Positions 1-11,398 of a stretch of 64,000 nucleotides of DNA are shown here, piece after piece; positions within the stretch are counted from its first letter, which is position 1; each line of letters opens with the position of its first letter. The stretch comes from Apostichopus japonicus (lineage: Eukaryota; Echinodermata; Holothuroidea; Aspidochirotida; Stichopodidae), in NCBI RefSeq assembly GCF_037975245.1, contig NC_092575.1, positions 17,139,810-17,203,809 on the forward strand, written 5' to 3'. The position numbers and the translations under genes were made by a program. Under the pieces are notes generated by a model. It was not told where the DNA came from, made no database searches, and saw only the letters and a list, made by a program, of their open reading frames with translations.

Positions 1-150
1 TAAAAGTGCCATGAAAGGCCAACTAGTCAGCTATCCAGTATGGGTAGCGCTTAGCTGGTGATAACTTCTATCTAGACTATAAGACCACACTACTTTTGTG
101 ATTTAGTGTGTAAGTCAATGGGGCTTTTAATGAGCGTATGCTACCTTAAG
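1..150. repeat. Dispersed repeat, inverted relative to 5755-5900
   Basis: The first about 150 bases reappear as the reverse complement at 5755-5900 (shared blocks include taaaagtgccatgaaagg and gcttttaatgagcgtatgct), with scattered mismatches. It lies inside SLC22 intron 2 here. Either the ends of one large element or two independent insertions; the SLC22 exons between them favour the latter. Confidence 0.7.
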
Positions 151-238
151 AAAGAGGTTTCGCCTCTCATTTAAGAAAGAGGTTTCGCCCTCTGACCGTG
201 TCCTGTCTGTATATTTATATATATAGGTCTGTATATAC

Positions 239-469
239 CTTGAAGATTGTCGCTAACAGGAACCTCAATATGACGAATACAATGTAGTTTGGTGAAAACG
301 TGACAGCAATGCCGATGATATTGAAAAGAATGACTCCACCAATGGCCGTTGGCTTTCTGCCGTATTTATCTGATACTGGTCCAGCGATGATAGATCCAGC
401 AGCCATTCCACAGAATAAGATGGTCTGTGACAAGTCAGGAAGAAAGTCTCTTTCACAGACAAGATCCCA
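239..469 (-). CDS. SLC22-like exon 2
   Basis: Encodes 77 residues starting WDLVCERD and holding the MFS signature DKYGRK between two hydrophobic helices. Acceptor tttttag precedes it; donor AAG/gtatat follows. The intron continues to position 1. Confidence 0.85.
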
Positions 470-1187
470 CTAAAAAGTAACAATATTAAAATAAAGTAAG
501 GTGCAGCATGCACACACACACACACAATGAAACAATAAAAGTAATGAACTAAAGAAGAGAATATGATTTTAACTTGTTTGGGGGAAAGACTGACATTTGG
601 AGACTGACATGTTTTTTTTTTTGAATATGTACTAGTTCTTTGTCCCGCAGTAAAATGAAATTCTAACGATAGTTCAAACCAACTTGGGGTTACAAATTGT
701 AATTTATGTTTCTTTGTTTTCTTATACGATTGTCCATCATACCGCCACCGATAAGGTGATTGAGATCAAGTAAGTGTAACTTCATTTCAAATCAGTCCAA
801 AAGGTTGTTTCCGGATGACAAGCTAGGGAGTGAATCGTTTCAAGCTATTTTTCTCACCTCTGAAACGATAGATTGTCCATACAGTTCAGTTTCATATTCC
901 CAACCATTGGAACACGACTGTGTATTTTCACCAGCTTCTCCTGGTGGTTCGACAAACTCTTCGCATCTAGACAAGACGCCATCTTGAATTGGTATGCTAT
1001 CATTAATCGTGTATCCTGTCGCGGCCAAAGCGCAATGATGTGGCTGTACCTCTGCGTAAAACACGACACTAACCACCAAAAAAGCGATTTGAATATTCAC
1101 CAAAGATACCACGATAAGTAAAAGAATCTGAGTCCTTCCTAATGGTCGAGTTGCTTCTAGCGCTTCGTCGATCTCCATGGAATCCAT
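239..1187 (-). CDS. SLC22-family organic ion transporter, N-terminal two exons (partial gene)
   Basis: Two exons in phase 0 on the minus strand: 1187-858, ending GAG before a gtgag donor, and 469-239, starting TGG after a tttttag acceptor and ending AAG before gtatat. Together they encode 187 residues of a major-facilitator transporter. Visible landmarks are the N-terminal DEALEATRPLGR segment, a first membrane helix (roughly residues 20-45), a large extracellular loop with LSRCEEF and SCSNGWEY, then SIVSE joining WDLVCERDFL across the splice. A second helix precedes the MFS loop motif GPVSDKYGRKP. These are typical of OCT/OCTN/OAT-type SLC22 proteins, which carry organic cations, carnitine or anions across the plasma membrane; substrate cannot be told from this part. 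Family members are about 550 residues, so roughly two thirds lies beyond the left edge. The start is the first Met of an ORF with the expected N-terminus. Confidence 0.85.
858..1187 (-). CDS. SLC22-like exon 1
   Basis: Encodes 110 residues: cytosolic N-terminus, first membrane helix and most of the Cys-containing extracellular loop. Donor gtgag directly follows the codons for SIVSE. Confidence 0.85.
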
Positions 1188-1205
1188 AGTCTCATCTACA
1201 TATGT

Positions 1206-1462
1206 GGAGTGTTAGGTCAGTGGTTAACGTCGGTGCCTTTCAATCATAAGGTCCCCGTTCGAGTCACTCCCAGATTAATGTATGTCGTCTAGTTGCAGAG
1301 TTGTTGACAATTAACAATTCATAATCATGGACGTTAAATATGAATCTAAGAGACTGACTTCGGTCAGCTTGTGGATAGTTGATAAGCCAATGAGGCTTCT
1401 TCGCGAGTTCCTGCTTGCAGGAGGATCTAAAATACATACATACATACATACACGCATACATA
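1206..1462 (+). repeat. tRNA-derived SINE (family A), full length
   Basis: Starts with a tRNA-like head holding an A-box-like gtcagtggttaacg and a B-box ttcgagtcactcc. A family-specific body follows (gacttcggtcagcttg, cgcgagttcctgcttgcagg), then a (cata)n tail. Close copies lie at 18826-19044 and 56214-56464, and a tail-only copy at 25311-25411. It sits just upstream of SLC22 exon 1 relative to that gene's direction. Confidence 0.85.
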
Positions 1463-2158
1463 AATGGAAACTTATAGGCTTTTGTTTCTTTTTATAGCTT
1501 CTAGAACTACATATAGGTTTTAACTCTTCTCATCGCCTTGTCAAATGTTATTTTGCAACCTTTGAATATTGACATTAAACTCACTTCACTATATATATAT
1601 ATGTGAAATTGTGTTATTTTATTGATGGTTTATAGGTTTATGTACATTTGAACGTTTCAAAGCAGTTACAAAATATGCGCAATAATAAAACAGGACCATA
1701 AAAAAATTAACCGTTTTGCAACGTGTATAATATTTGTCGTCGGCTCAGCTTCATTATAGGGCATATACATATGTAGGGTTGGTAGCTATATAGATTGTCG
1801 CAATAATTTAAAGACAAAATCAGCTTGAAAGACGAAGGAGAAATATAGCCGAGTAAAGCCTCTCAAAAAAAAAAAAAGGAAAATGGAAAACTTGGCATAT
1901 CTTTTATTTATCATTTCGTTACAAAAATTGTTGTTGGGCATTGCACAAAATTAGGTAGGGAAATTGCATTTTTCTGCCTACAAAGCATTTATGGCGAAAA
2001 GCCAAATGTGTTGAGGGCAAACAAGTATCAAAAGCCAACTTTTTAGAATTAAGTTTGTGGCTTTAGTTCGAGTAAGAGGTCAACTTGAAGCCATGAGTAT
2101 ATAGGTACGACTGCTTGGTTCGATTAGTTGGTACAATCGCACGGATAAACCGTGAGTA
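1463..2158. other. Intergenic stretch without recognisable gene
   Basis: AT-rich sequence with an (at)n run near 1592 and an A-run near 1865. No open frame with a domain, and no splice pattern I could support. 2151-2158 is the left target duplication of the next element. Confidence 0.5.
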
Positions 2159-2806
2159 CAAGGGCGGCGGAAGCACTTTAAATCTGGGGGGGGGGGCACC
2201 GACATCAAAGGGCACTTTGCAGAAATTCGATTGGACTGATGCAGCCTTATATTTAGTACCCTTTTTAACTCTTATTGTATGATCTTATTTGCGTATACAC
2301 ATCACTCCACCAACGCCCCCCCCCCCCCCGTCAAGGTAATTATGCATACTAGCACTGCAATATCCAATGTGCAAATTGGGAAGCAAGGAACAAGTTTTCT
2401 TTTGAGACAAAATGAGGTGAAAACATGCTAGTTGCTAATGTAGGAATCTTCCGAATTAGAGTTTATTTCTTGTTAATATCTTAACATTTTTTTTCCATTC
2501 GAAATAGCTTTGAGTTTGACCCACAGAAATTCATTAAAAGTCAGGGGCGTAGCCAGGATTGGCAAAGTTGTATGCACGACTATCTGAGCGGAGCGCCACC
2601 ATCAGTTGGCGCGGAGCGTACAAGAAAATTTTTGGTTTTACAAACCCCTCAGATGGAACGAAACGGCCCTTCCCGAGTGTTTATTCTGGTTCCCTGGCTA
2701 ACTTGAGACACCTCAATTTTTATGTAGAAAAAGGGCACATTTTTAACCTGAGGAAAAGTGGGGGGCACGTGCCCCCTGTGCCCCCCTCCCGGTTCCGCCG
2801 CCCTTG
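2159..2806. mobile_element. Non-autonomous hAT-like DNA transposon (family CAAGGGCGGCGGAA)
   Basis: Terminal inverted repeats CAAGGGCGGCGGAA and TTCCGCCGCCCTTG are perfect over 14 bases. They are flanked by the 8-bp direct repeat cgtgagta at 2151-2158 and 2807-2814, the target-duplication length of hAT elements. Inside are poly-G and poly-C runs near the ends and a block beginning caggggcgtagccagg that may be a nested second family. No transposase is encoded. Relatives are at 19812-20552 and 22204-22836. Confidence 0.85.
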
Positions 2807-3127
2807 CGTGAGTACGAGCACTGTAAATTGCTATTGTAGCAACCTGTTTACTTGTACTGAAAATTGTACAGGCAAACAGGCTTACATACCGTAATGAAAA
2901 TTCTTGAACATAAATTTACTTCAAAAATCACAAAATACTGCACCATTTTGCATCTAAGCACACTTAATTATTCCAAACAAATCCAAAGAGGACCCCCCCA
3001 GGACGGCGATCACTGGGGTGCTGTGGGCCTCCACTACTGAAGGTTGCCCACGGGCCTGCAAATGTCTAAATACGGCCCTGGCTGTGTATTATATAGTTGA
3101 GCTACAATGGGGATATAATGGTAGATA

Positions 3128-3563
3128 TAGATCTTAGGTAGAAGCCCGAGAAGCGTTACTGTATAGAATTGCAGCCGAAATGCCATGATAGGTAGTTTTT
3201 ACAAAAAGTCAGCCAGGAAAGAACTGGGCACGAGAACCAAACTACCGAACGACTGATCCGCTCTCTACCCCAGTCCCCTTACATCGAGACTGTGACTGTG
3301 TGATCATCGTCAGGTGTGTATCAGATACTACTACACATGAGTTTAGCCAAAAGGCCAGGCAGCGATGATAGGTACTTTTTAAGAAAAAGTCACCCAGGAA
3401 AGAACCTGGGCACGAAAACCAAACTACCAAACGACTGATCCGCTCTCAGCCCCAGTCCCCTTGCATCGGGACTGTGACTGTGTGATCATCGTCAGGTGTG
3501 TATCACCATTCCCTAAGGGAACAGATACTACACATGATCTTAGCCAAAAGGCCGAGAAGCGAT
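3128..3563 (-). repeat. Tandem repeat with U2-snRNA-like 5' head
   Basis: On the minus strand, 3563-3520 reads ATCGCTTCTCGGCC, then TTTTGGCTAAGATCA, then GTAGTATCTG: the 5' end of U2 snRNA including the branch-point-pairing GTAGTA. An unrelated body follows, then a hairpin (CCCAGG..CCTGGG) and TGACTTTTTC near 3385. A second unit runs 3366-3199 with a more diverged head and the same body and T-run. A third U2-like head fragment is at 3157-3128. The Sm site and the 3' half of U2 are not seen, so these are U2-derived repeats rather than functional snRNA genes. Confidence 0.7.
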
Positions 3564-3599
3564 AGGTATATAGTTGCTCAGCCAGAAAGAAGCTATGAG

Positions 3600-3910
3600 C
3601 TATTGTAAGTGAAAATTCAGTTAGCACAGTTGCGGAAATGTTGCTATTGGCGGGGCAATTTAACTCGCAATAAGCTTATAAAAGAAAACGTTTCGTGTGG
3701 AAAATTGTTTAAGGTATTGTTAAGTTCAGTTAGCAGTGTTGCTATTGACGTTAAAGCAACTTTACTCGCAAGAAGCTTATTGTTAAGTTTAGTAAGCAGA
3801 TCTATTGTGAAGTTGAGTTTGCAGAGTTGTCTGGAATGTTTCTATTTGTGATGAGTTGCTATTGAAGTCAGGGCAGTTGAGCGTGCAATAAGGAGATAGG
3901 AAAAACATGT
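3600..3910. repeat. Short-motif degenerate repeats
   Basis: Recurring phrases such as aagttcagttagca, gttgctattg and actcgcaataagctta appear several times in different order, suggesting an old degenerate tandem array. No gene seen. Confidence 0.45.
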
Positions 3911-3913
3911 ACC

Positions 3914-4236
3914 GAGAGTTGCGGAGGGCGCCGAGAGTTGCGGTGGGCGCCGAGGGTTGCGGAGGGCGCCGAGAGTTGCGGAAGGCGCCGAGGGTTGCGG
4001 AGGGCTCCGAGAGTTGCGGAGGGTCGCGGAGGGCGCCGAGAGTTGCGGAGGGCGCCGAGGGTTGCGGAGGGCGCCGAGAGTTGCGGAGGGCGCCGAGAGT
4101 TGCGGAGGATGCCGAGAGTTGGGGAGGGCGCCGAGAGTTGCGGGGGGCGCCGAGAGTTGCGGAGGGCGCCGAGAGTTGCGGAGGGCGCCGAGAGTTGCGG
4201 AGGGCGCCGAGAGTTGCGGAGGGCGCCGAGAGTGCC
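3914..4236. repeat. 19-bp GC-rich minisatellite
   Basis: About 17 copies of a 19-base unit, gccgagagttgcggagggc, with few substitutions and one or two irregular units near 4017-4035. Because 19 is not divisible by 3, every frame cycles through the same peptide phrases. That keeps long spurious frames open on both strands (RRAPRVAEGAE-like and its antisense). No start context or splice signal supports translation. Confidence 0.95.
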
Positions 4237-5110
4237 TAATCACGTTTAATTGGTAATAAGGATTTATGGCATATTAGTCTTTTGCAATGACATAGGCAAC
4301 CTTTGAAGTCATAAAGTGAAACGATTTTACACTTTCTCAAATGTAATTCAACAGTACGGAAATACCCTTACCGTGTACTCGTGCAGACAATTATGTTCAT
4401 TAAACAGTACCGTAAACTCGCAGCTGTCGAAAATAAAGCGAAAATACACGTTAAGCACCGTTGGTGCTGAACGCGTATGCTAACTTCAATTTGATCTAAT
4501 TACGTTACAAAACGAATGAGCGGCTGAATGTGCAGCTCACTTGACTCTGGTTACGTCGGTAGCATTGTCGAATAAGTAACTGAATGTAGGGTAGCAGTTA
4601 CAGTGCTGCCAAGTCACCCGCTTTGGGCGGGTGTCACCCGCATTTTCGGGTCGTCTCCCGCTCACCCGCCCACCTGTCCGAATCTCCCGCATTTTCCAAA
4701 AAACTCCCGCATTTTTGAAGAATCTCCCTCATTGTAGGCCCACAGAGTTTTTCCTGTGAAAGTGTATCATTGCTAGCGTGAAATTCATTTCATCACACCA
4801 AAACCGCCAGGATCGGAAATTACTCAAAGCCGATCGTGCTAAATATGCCCGGCTGAAAGCAACGTTACCTATACGATTCGTGAAAAATAGTACCGTTACG
4901 ACACACGTGAACGCTACAGCGTCCGCAAACTTTCAGAGATTTTTTTTATTTCAAGATATTTTTTCCTCTGGAATGAAAAAAAAATAGACACAATACAAAT
5001 ATGGAGACATTATAGATTCAGCTTAGATGACCCGGGAAGTGATGTTTCCGGCCATCTGAGGGGCCGTAAGATCCCAAAATTTTCATGTACGCTTCGCGCC
5101 AACCCATGGT
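4237..5110. other. Intergenic stretch with repeat fragments
   Basis: Holds a block of repeated ctcccgcatttt phrases (about 4615-4730), resembling the end of an interspersed repeat. Around 5028-5118 a fragment is related to the interiors of the short hAT-like elements (ccgggaagtg, gtacgcttcgcgcc). No supported gene. Confidence 0.5.
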
Positions 5111-5754
5111 GGCGCTCCGCTTAGATGGTGTACGTAACCAACAGCACCAGACAATTTTCACCCGCCTTAAAAACATCTGACCATGGCATCTCTGCAGTTA
5201 CTCTTTCGCGATTGTCGAACCACGGAACGCGGAATAAGGAACTAACTTCACATCGGTATGATCGGACTACGGGACGCGTTTTTCCATTACGAATAGGAGG
5301 CGGGTCTTCAGCAAAACATCGTAGTATGCATGTATGGTTCAAGACGGCACATCGTAAACTGCTACTAGTGCCAAGCTGGCTAGGCTAAGTACACTGTTAC
5401 ACTTTGAGTGAGCAATCGCGTAGAACGTAACTTTCTTGTTAAAACACGACTCTTTATGATAATTCCCCCATTCGTCCCGGGAAAAAATACGCCCACAGGA
5501 ACTACATTCAGTGCAGCACAGTGGATGTGGGTGGCCATCACCACCGAAAGTAAAATGATAATAAATCAAATCTTAACCTTAAATTTGTTACCAAAAATAT
5601 CTATACCAACTAAAACAACTAAAAATGAAACAAATATAAATATAATAAACACAAAATCTACTTATTATTTAAATAAATATGTATGAAGATGGTATTATAT
5701 TTAGCCATATGAAGTTGCAGCACAAATTCTTATCCTATCGATTCATGATTACTA

Positions 5755-5900
5755 TCAGGTAGCATACGCCCATTAAAAGCCCCATAGACTGACACTAAAT
5801 CACAAAAGTAATGTGGTCTCTAAGTTTAGATAGAAGTTCTCACTAGCTAAACGCTACCCGTCACTGGATAGCTGACAAGTTGTCCTTTCATGGCACTTTT
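5755..5900. repeat. Dispersed repeat, inverted partner of 1-150
   Basis: Reverse complement of the first 150 bases of the window, including gtagcatacgcccattaaaagc at the left and catggcactttta at the right, with scattered substitutions. Confidence 0.7.
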
Positions 5901-7438
5901 AGTTTTCCGTACCATGACCGCGCAGTTTTTTTGCTATCAGAGCCTGAAGTTTTTGTCACATGTAATCAAACCGCTTCACTCAGTAGTAAACAATTTTCGT
6001 ACGCTGCACCTGGGAGGCCTGAAGGGGTCAACAATTCTGCGCCAAATGTACTTCCATTCATGCTCTTCAACATGCAAGCCACAAAAAAAAAACAGATCCT
6101 GATTGATAACTGGTCAAAAAAGGGTTCTGCTACTGCGTTTTGGCACTTTTCCTGAGATAGGAGAACATTCGGGCGGATTGATATAAACTCTAATAGGAGT
6201 ATGCCACCATCAGCTGATAATACATCGTCTGCTACCCAACCCAAGAGCAGATTGCAACAGACTGGAGCAGACGTGCCCTGATAAAAGTCATAAAAGTTGG
6301 CTGTTTTTTCGGTGACGTGTGAGAGGCATCGACTTGCATATATTCTGTAACCATCGAGAAATCGTACAGTTAGCATGCTATTTTGTTTAACGTTGGGATC
6401 AACTAGGCTAGGCCTTAACTATATTATCATCATTACATGAAACTAAATTATACTGTGAGTAGGTTAGACAATCATGTATTACGGCAGTATTATACTACTC
6501 AGTACTAGTACTACTACTAGCCTGTTGTTAACTAAGAGTACTATAAGAGTGAGCGTTCTTTGTGCTTTTCTTTTGTTGATTTCATTCACCTTATGTCTAC
6601 ACACTCATATCTCTGATACTGAGGACAACATTGTCTGAGTTCTCTACTTTCATGATTTTTCTCAAGGTTCTTTAGTGGTGGTCTGTTGAGCCGTTCTTTA
6701 CTACAGTATATGTGTTACTGTTAGAGTTTGCCATGTTTTGTGTTTATAACCCTGCCTATGTATATTTGAGTATATGAGGCGATGAAAAGGTCATGACATG
6801 ACACAGCCTTGAAAACTTGTACAAATACAGGCTATGGAAACAAAGAATTGGCATGTTAAATAAATTATTCCTGACATAACATGATCATACTAAGTACTGC
6901 TTGAATTTCTAAGCTCATTTTAAGAAATGCTTCCGAAGGAAAAGTATTCTCATATGATTTCACTTTTAATACTTGTTGTAAATGGCGAGGGCGGCCATAT
7001 CTAAATAGGTTGGATGTGTTTTTTGCTTTTCTTAAATAGTGATATATATTTGACAAGTAACTCATCACTTGTACGGTCTTCTTTAGTTAGGCTCACTTTG
7101 CGCTTTAGCAAATCGTGATTGATTACAACTAATATGAGCCATAGCAATCTACCTATACATGAAATGAAGCAATCCTTTCCAGGTGGGATATATATATTTT
7201 TTTTACAAATGCTAGGCCGTTGTCAGCTGTTGCATGTGCAGTGTGACCCTCGATCTATAACTGTAGCCACACTTCCACCTCACTTACAGAAATATTAAAT
7301 ATACACATATTGCACACCTTCAAACTGATTTTGTCAGCAACAGCTTGTATACTATTGTAAATAGAAAATTCTGTTTTAATTTGAGCTTCATAACAATTTT
7401 AAACATTATGTTCATGTGTTGAATTCTCTCTCATCTTA
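5901..7438. other. Intergenic region upstream of PIPOX-like copy 1
   Basis: A 136-codon frame on the minus strand (6376-5966) resembles nothing I recognise and overlaps an equally long plus-strand frame, so I do not call it. The last 200 bases should include the promoter or a 5' non-coding exon of copy 1, since a splice acceptor (tctcatcttag) ends at 7439, 11 bases before the start codon. Confidence 0.4.
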
Positions 7439-7450
7439 GAATTTTCAAAG

Positions 7451-7546
7451 ATGTATGATTCCATTGTCATTGGAGGTGGCATTGTCGGCTCCTCGGCTGC
7501 CTATCATCTCAGCCGAAAAGGAAAACGAACCCTCCTTCTGGATCAG
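7451..7546 (+). CDS. PIPOX: PIPOX-like copy 1, exon 1
   Basis: 32 residues from ATG to LLLDQ, holding the dinucleotide-binding GGGIVG motif. Donor is gtttgt, phase 0. The peptide is identical to exon 1 of copy 2. Confidence 0.93.
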
Positions 7547-10500
7547 GTTTGTACAGCGTAACTTTCTCCAAGCAAGAAGATGCAAACTATTACCGTACCA
7601 TAGATCCCTGCTAGTTGTTGGCAAAGTCTTCTTCTACCCTCTCTTCTCCCCCCCCCCAACCCCCCTCCACAAAGAAAGCAAATTAGCCGAAACTGATGCT
7701 TATATGTAGTGTCCCACTATCCCCTCCTAATAAACTAATGGGATATACTAGCAGTAGTCATCAAAAGCTCTAAGTTGCTTCATTTGCACACACTTTAAAT
7801 TTTGTGTACAGTGTGCTGGTATGGTGAAATATGTTGTAGATTAACAAGGCATGCATTTCCAGCCTTCAATTTACAGCTCTTCTGATAAAATTTTGCATTT
7901 TACTATCATGGTTTTGTTCAGTCAATGCTTTTTATATAATTAATTTGAGAGTCTATACATCAATTGACCAGCCTCCTCTGATTAAGAGTATGTCTGCAGA
8001 AGAGACAAATGTTTAACAGTTTGACAAGAAATGCTCAAACATTGTATTATTAACTTTGGCTTTGTGTGCGCTAGATTAAATTCAATTAATGCTGCTAGAC
8101 AGTATGTTAGACTGTGACCAATTACAATGCATAATTGCAGGTATAAAGCACAAATGTTTTAATTTATTAAAGCTATTAACAAACATAAACATACATGTCA
8201 TTTTTGTTTGCTGGACGATACAGTAGCCTTTTGAAGTGTTCACAATATAAGTTTCTGTTTGGTATAAACTGTAAAGCATATATATATCATTCTGTGTACT
8301 TGATGACAATCACAATGACATGGCAAATTCTGTGCAGTATGTATTCCTTGTGTATGGCCCAGACACTGGAAATGGGGTGTGGCAGTCATCATATATTTTT
8401 CAGTACGGCAAAAGTATGGAGCGATGCGATGGCTTCAGTAAGTTTACTTGATGCTGTAATATATTCTAGGCTACTTCTGGGAATGACAGGGGTATAGGAA
8501 GGGGGTTTAATAAGATTGAGACACCATAACTTTTTCATAATTATCCAAAGTGGTCTCCAGAGTTCTATTGTTTATTGTTGAGTGACACATTTATGATACC
8601 ACAAACAAACTCCCACCTTTGCACTGTCTTATCTCATTGCTGTTATCGACAATTCCAGACACATTGGTATACACCCCTGGTTCTTGAAGCGTGCATTTGT
8701 ATCGCTTATGCTGCTAGATCATTATAACCATTGTCAACACTTTTCATGAAAGACATAGCCTACATATATATATTTGTATATATGAAATATTAATCTATAT
8801 TGCTACGATAGCTTTCAACTCATGCTCTGATATCGGCTTTAAAGTTCAGAACTACAGTATATTGCTCGCAAAAATTACATATAATTTTCACAGACGTTTT
8901 ACAGTTATAGGAGTACTTCCCGTAGGGTACTCATTTCTGGTTTCAAAAAGTAATTGATAGTTTGATAAAATACTTGTAGAAAATTAAACCAATGGATTAA
9001 TTGTGTGCAACTTCAAGCTATATGGATATGGCTATATACCACATTGTCCAGACCTGGTATGGTCATTTCAACATTTTGAAATGTTCTTACTTCACAGAAT
9101 CAAAAAATCTCAGTCATTTTTGCTTCTATTCGTGACTTCTTCAAGAACTTCATCCTTTCTGCGCTGCACATTTCCTTAAATTTTTTGTCTTTCTTTTCAA
9201 TTCAGGGAGCCTTTTTATTCTCCTCCTGATTTTAATTAGTAGATAATATTTCATTTTCTGTTAGTTTAATCTCCCCACTACCAGGGGAAGCTCACATGGA
9301 CCGGGCCGAATCTACCGATCCTCATATTCAGATCAGCTTTATGCTAAAATGTCAATAGAGGCATATGATCACTGGAAGCAACTAGAGAGGGAAACCAACA
9401 CGAACCTGTATCAGTAAGTTTTTGGATTGTCATTTGGTGCTTTACAAATCAATGCATGTTTTACATATATACATTATACATTAGGTACTGTATACATATA
9501 CATTACAATATACATTACAGGTAAAATTCATAAGTCTTCGCATAATGTAATTTAAGAGAAACACAGCCAAGAAAGTGTATTCTGTGTGGAACAGTCTGTT
9601 TTGAGTCGGTCTGGAACAGTCTGTTTTGAGTCGGTCTGGAACAGTCTGTTTTGAGTCAGTCATGTTCTTCAGTTGCAAAACAAACATAATTATATCAACA
9701 AAAAGATAGGCAGATAAAGTTTTAAATAATGGTACTGTTCAATTGTGTTAATGTCAAATTTCTACTGGTCAGAATGAAATAAGAAAAATGTACAAACACA
9801 GTTCACGGATAAAGTGTCAAGACAATTGATTTTAGGAGCTCCAACAGAAACTAATTGATGACAGACTTAGACACATGACTTCACTAATGTCCTGTCCAAG
9901 AGAATTCTGTTCAAATCATAACAGTAACCCACACAAACTGTTTTGATTGGCTAAAGGCAGCATTCTGATTTGCATGTCATTAGACATGAAAATTGAAGTT
10001 GGTCAGAAATGCCTGTCCGTCATGAATATGAAAGAGATGTGCATGTGAAAGCTTGCCATCCCTCAAACCAGTTAGAACCAGTTTGATGGCGAGACAATTT
10101 GGCAGAGTGCCAGGAATACAGACTATAAATAGATAATATCATGACATTGCAAATATTAGAAATCTGGAGGTTTGATAAAAATAGTTTCTAGCTTTATAAT
10201 ATTCTAGTATGTTCCTCTTCATAGAAAACTTGGAATGCTAGTCATCGACAAACCTCCGTTTAAAAATTTAGAGGCAGTGAAAGCAACTAACATGGCTTTG
10301 GGAGTGGATTTTGAGGTCTTGAGTCCAGAGGAGCTCCATAAGCGATATCCAGGTCTCCTGAACATACCCAGGGACCACAAAGCAATATTGGAGACAAATG
10401 CTGGACTAATAAAGGCTGACAAAGCTCTGGAATGTCTGAGGGTACGGTATGCCAGTATTTTCTGGATTTTCCAACTAACTACGATTTAATTTCACGACCA

Positions 10501-11087
10501 CCTCCATTTCATTTAACAAAGTCTGTTCAAAGTATCTCTTTCGAGATCCCGCTTTAGGAATGACAAATGATTTCGAATTGGTTAGCATGCATCATTTTTG
10601 ATCTCTAGAGTAAGGCAAATATGTCACCAAAACAGAACCAGTATTGTGCGCGATACAGGTGACAAATGCCTACAGTGGAATTACGACCTTCCTTACCGGT
10701 TTCGAACCTCTGGACATACAATCAGCGTCCATAGCCTATTGGTTAGGGTGTCCGCATATACAGCTGGAGGCCCGGGTTCGAATCCTGGTGGAGGCTGGAA
10801 GTTTTTTCACTGTTCTGGATTTTTAACTCATTACGATTTCAATTATATATTTTGATTTTGCCTGTGTCGTTTACCTCCATTTCATTAACGAAAGTCTGTT
10901 CAAAGTATCTCTTTGGAGATCCGGCTTTAGGAATCACAAATGACTTTGAGTTGGTTAGAATCATGTTTGATCTCTAGGGTAAGGCAAATATGTCACCAAA
11001 ACAGAACTAGTATTGTTAGATACAGGTAAAAAAAAACTTATCCTCATGAATAAATCTGTGCATATTTCTATCTATATATGTACGGTA

Positions 11088-11121
<34 letters not shown>

Positions 11122-11358
11122 GTCACCAAAAACAGAACTAGTATTTTTCAATACAGGTGTCAAACGCCTACAGTGAAATTATGACCTCCCTTACCGGTTT
11201 CGAACCTCTGACATACAATCAGCGTCCATGGCCTAGTTGGTTAGGGTGTCCGTGTACAAAGCGGGAGGCCCGGGTTCGAATCCCGGTGGGGGCTGGAAGT
11301 TTTTGCACTGTTCTGGATTTTCCTTCTCATTACGTTTTCATTTATATATATATTTATG

Positions 11359-11398
<40 letters not shown>

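Noticed and set aside
3520-3563. Functional U2 snRNA gene
   Set aside because: Only the first about 45 bases resemble U2; the Sm site and 3' stem-loops are missing and the unit is tandemly repeated.
3842-4256. Long open frames on both strands
   Set aside because: Product of the 19-base minisatellite; no start context, splicing or domain.
5966-6376. 136-codon minus-strand open frame
   Set aside because: No recognisable domain and equally long overlapping frames on the other strand.
10737-11294. Possible tRNA genes with A and B boxes
   Set aside because: The acceptor arms do not pair properly and both lie in a repeated SINE unit with a common body, so they are tRNA-derived heads, not tRNA genes.
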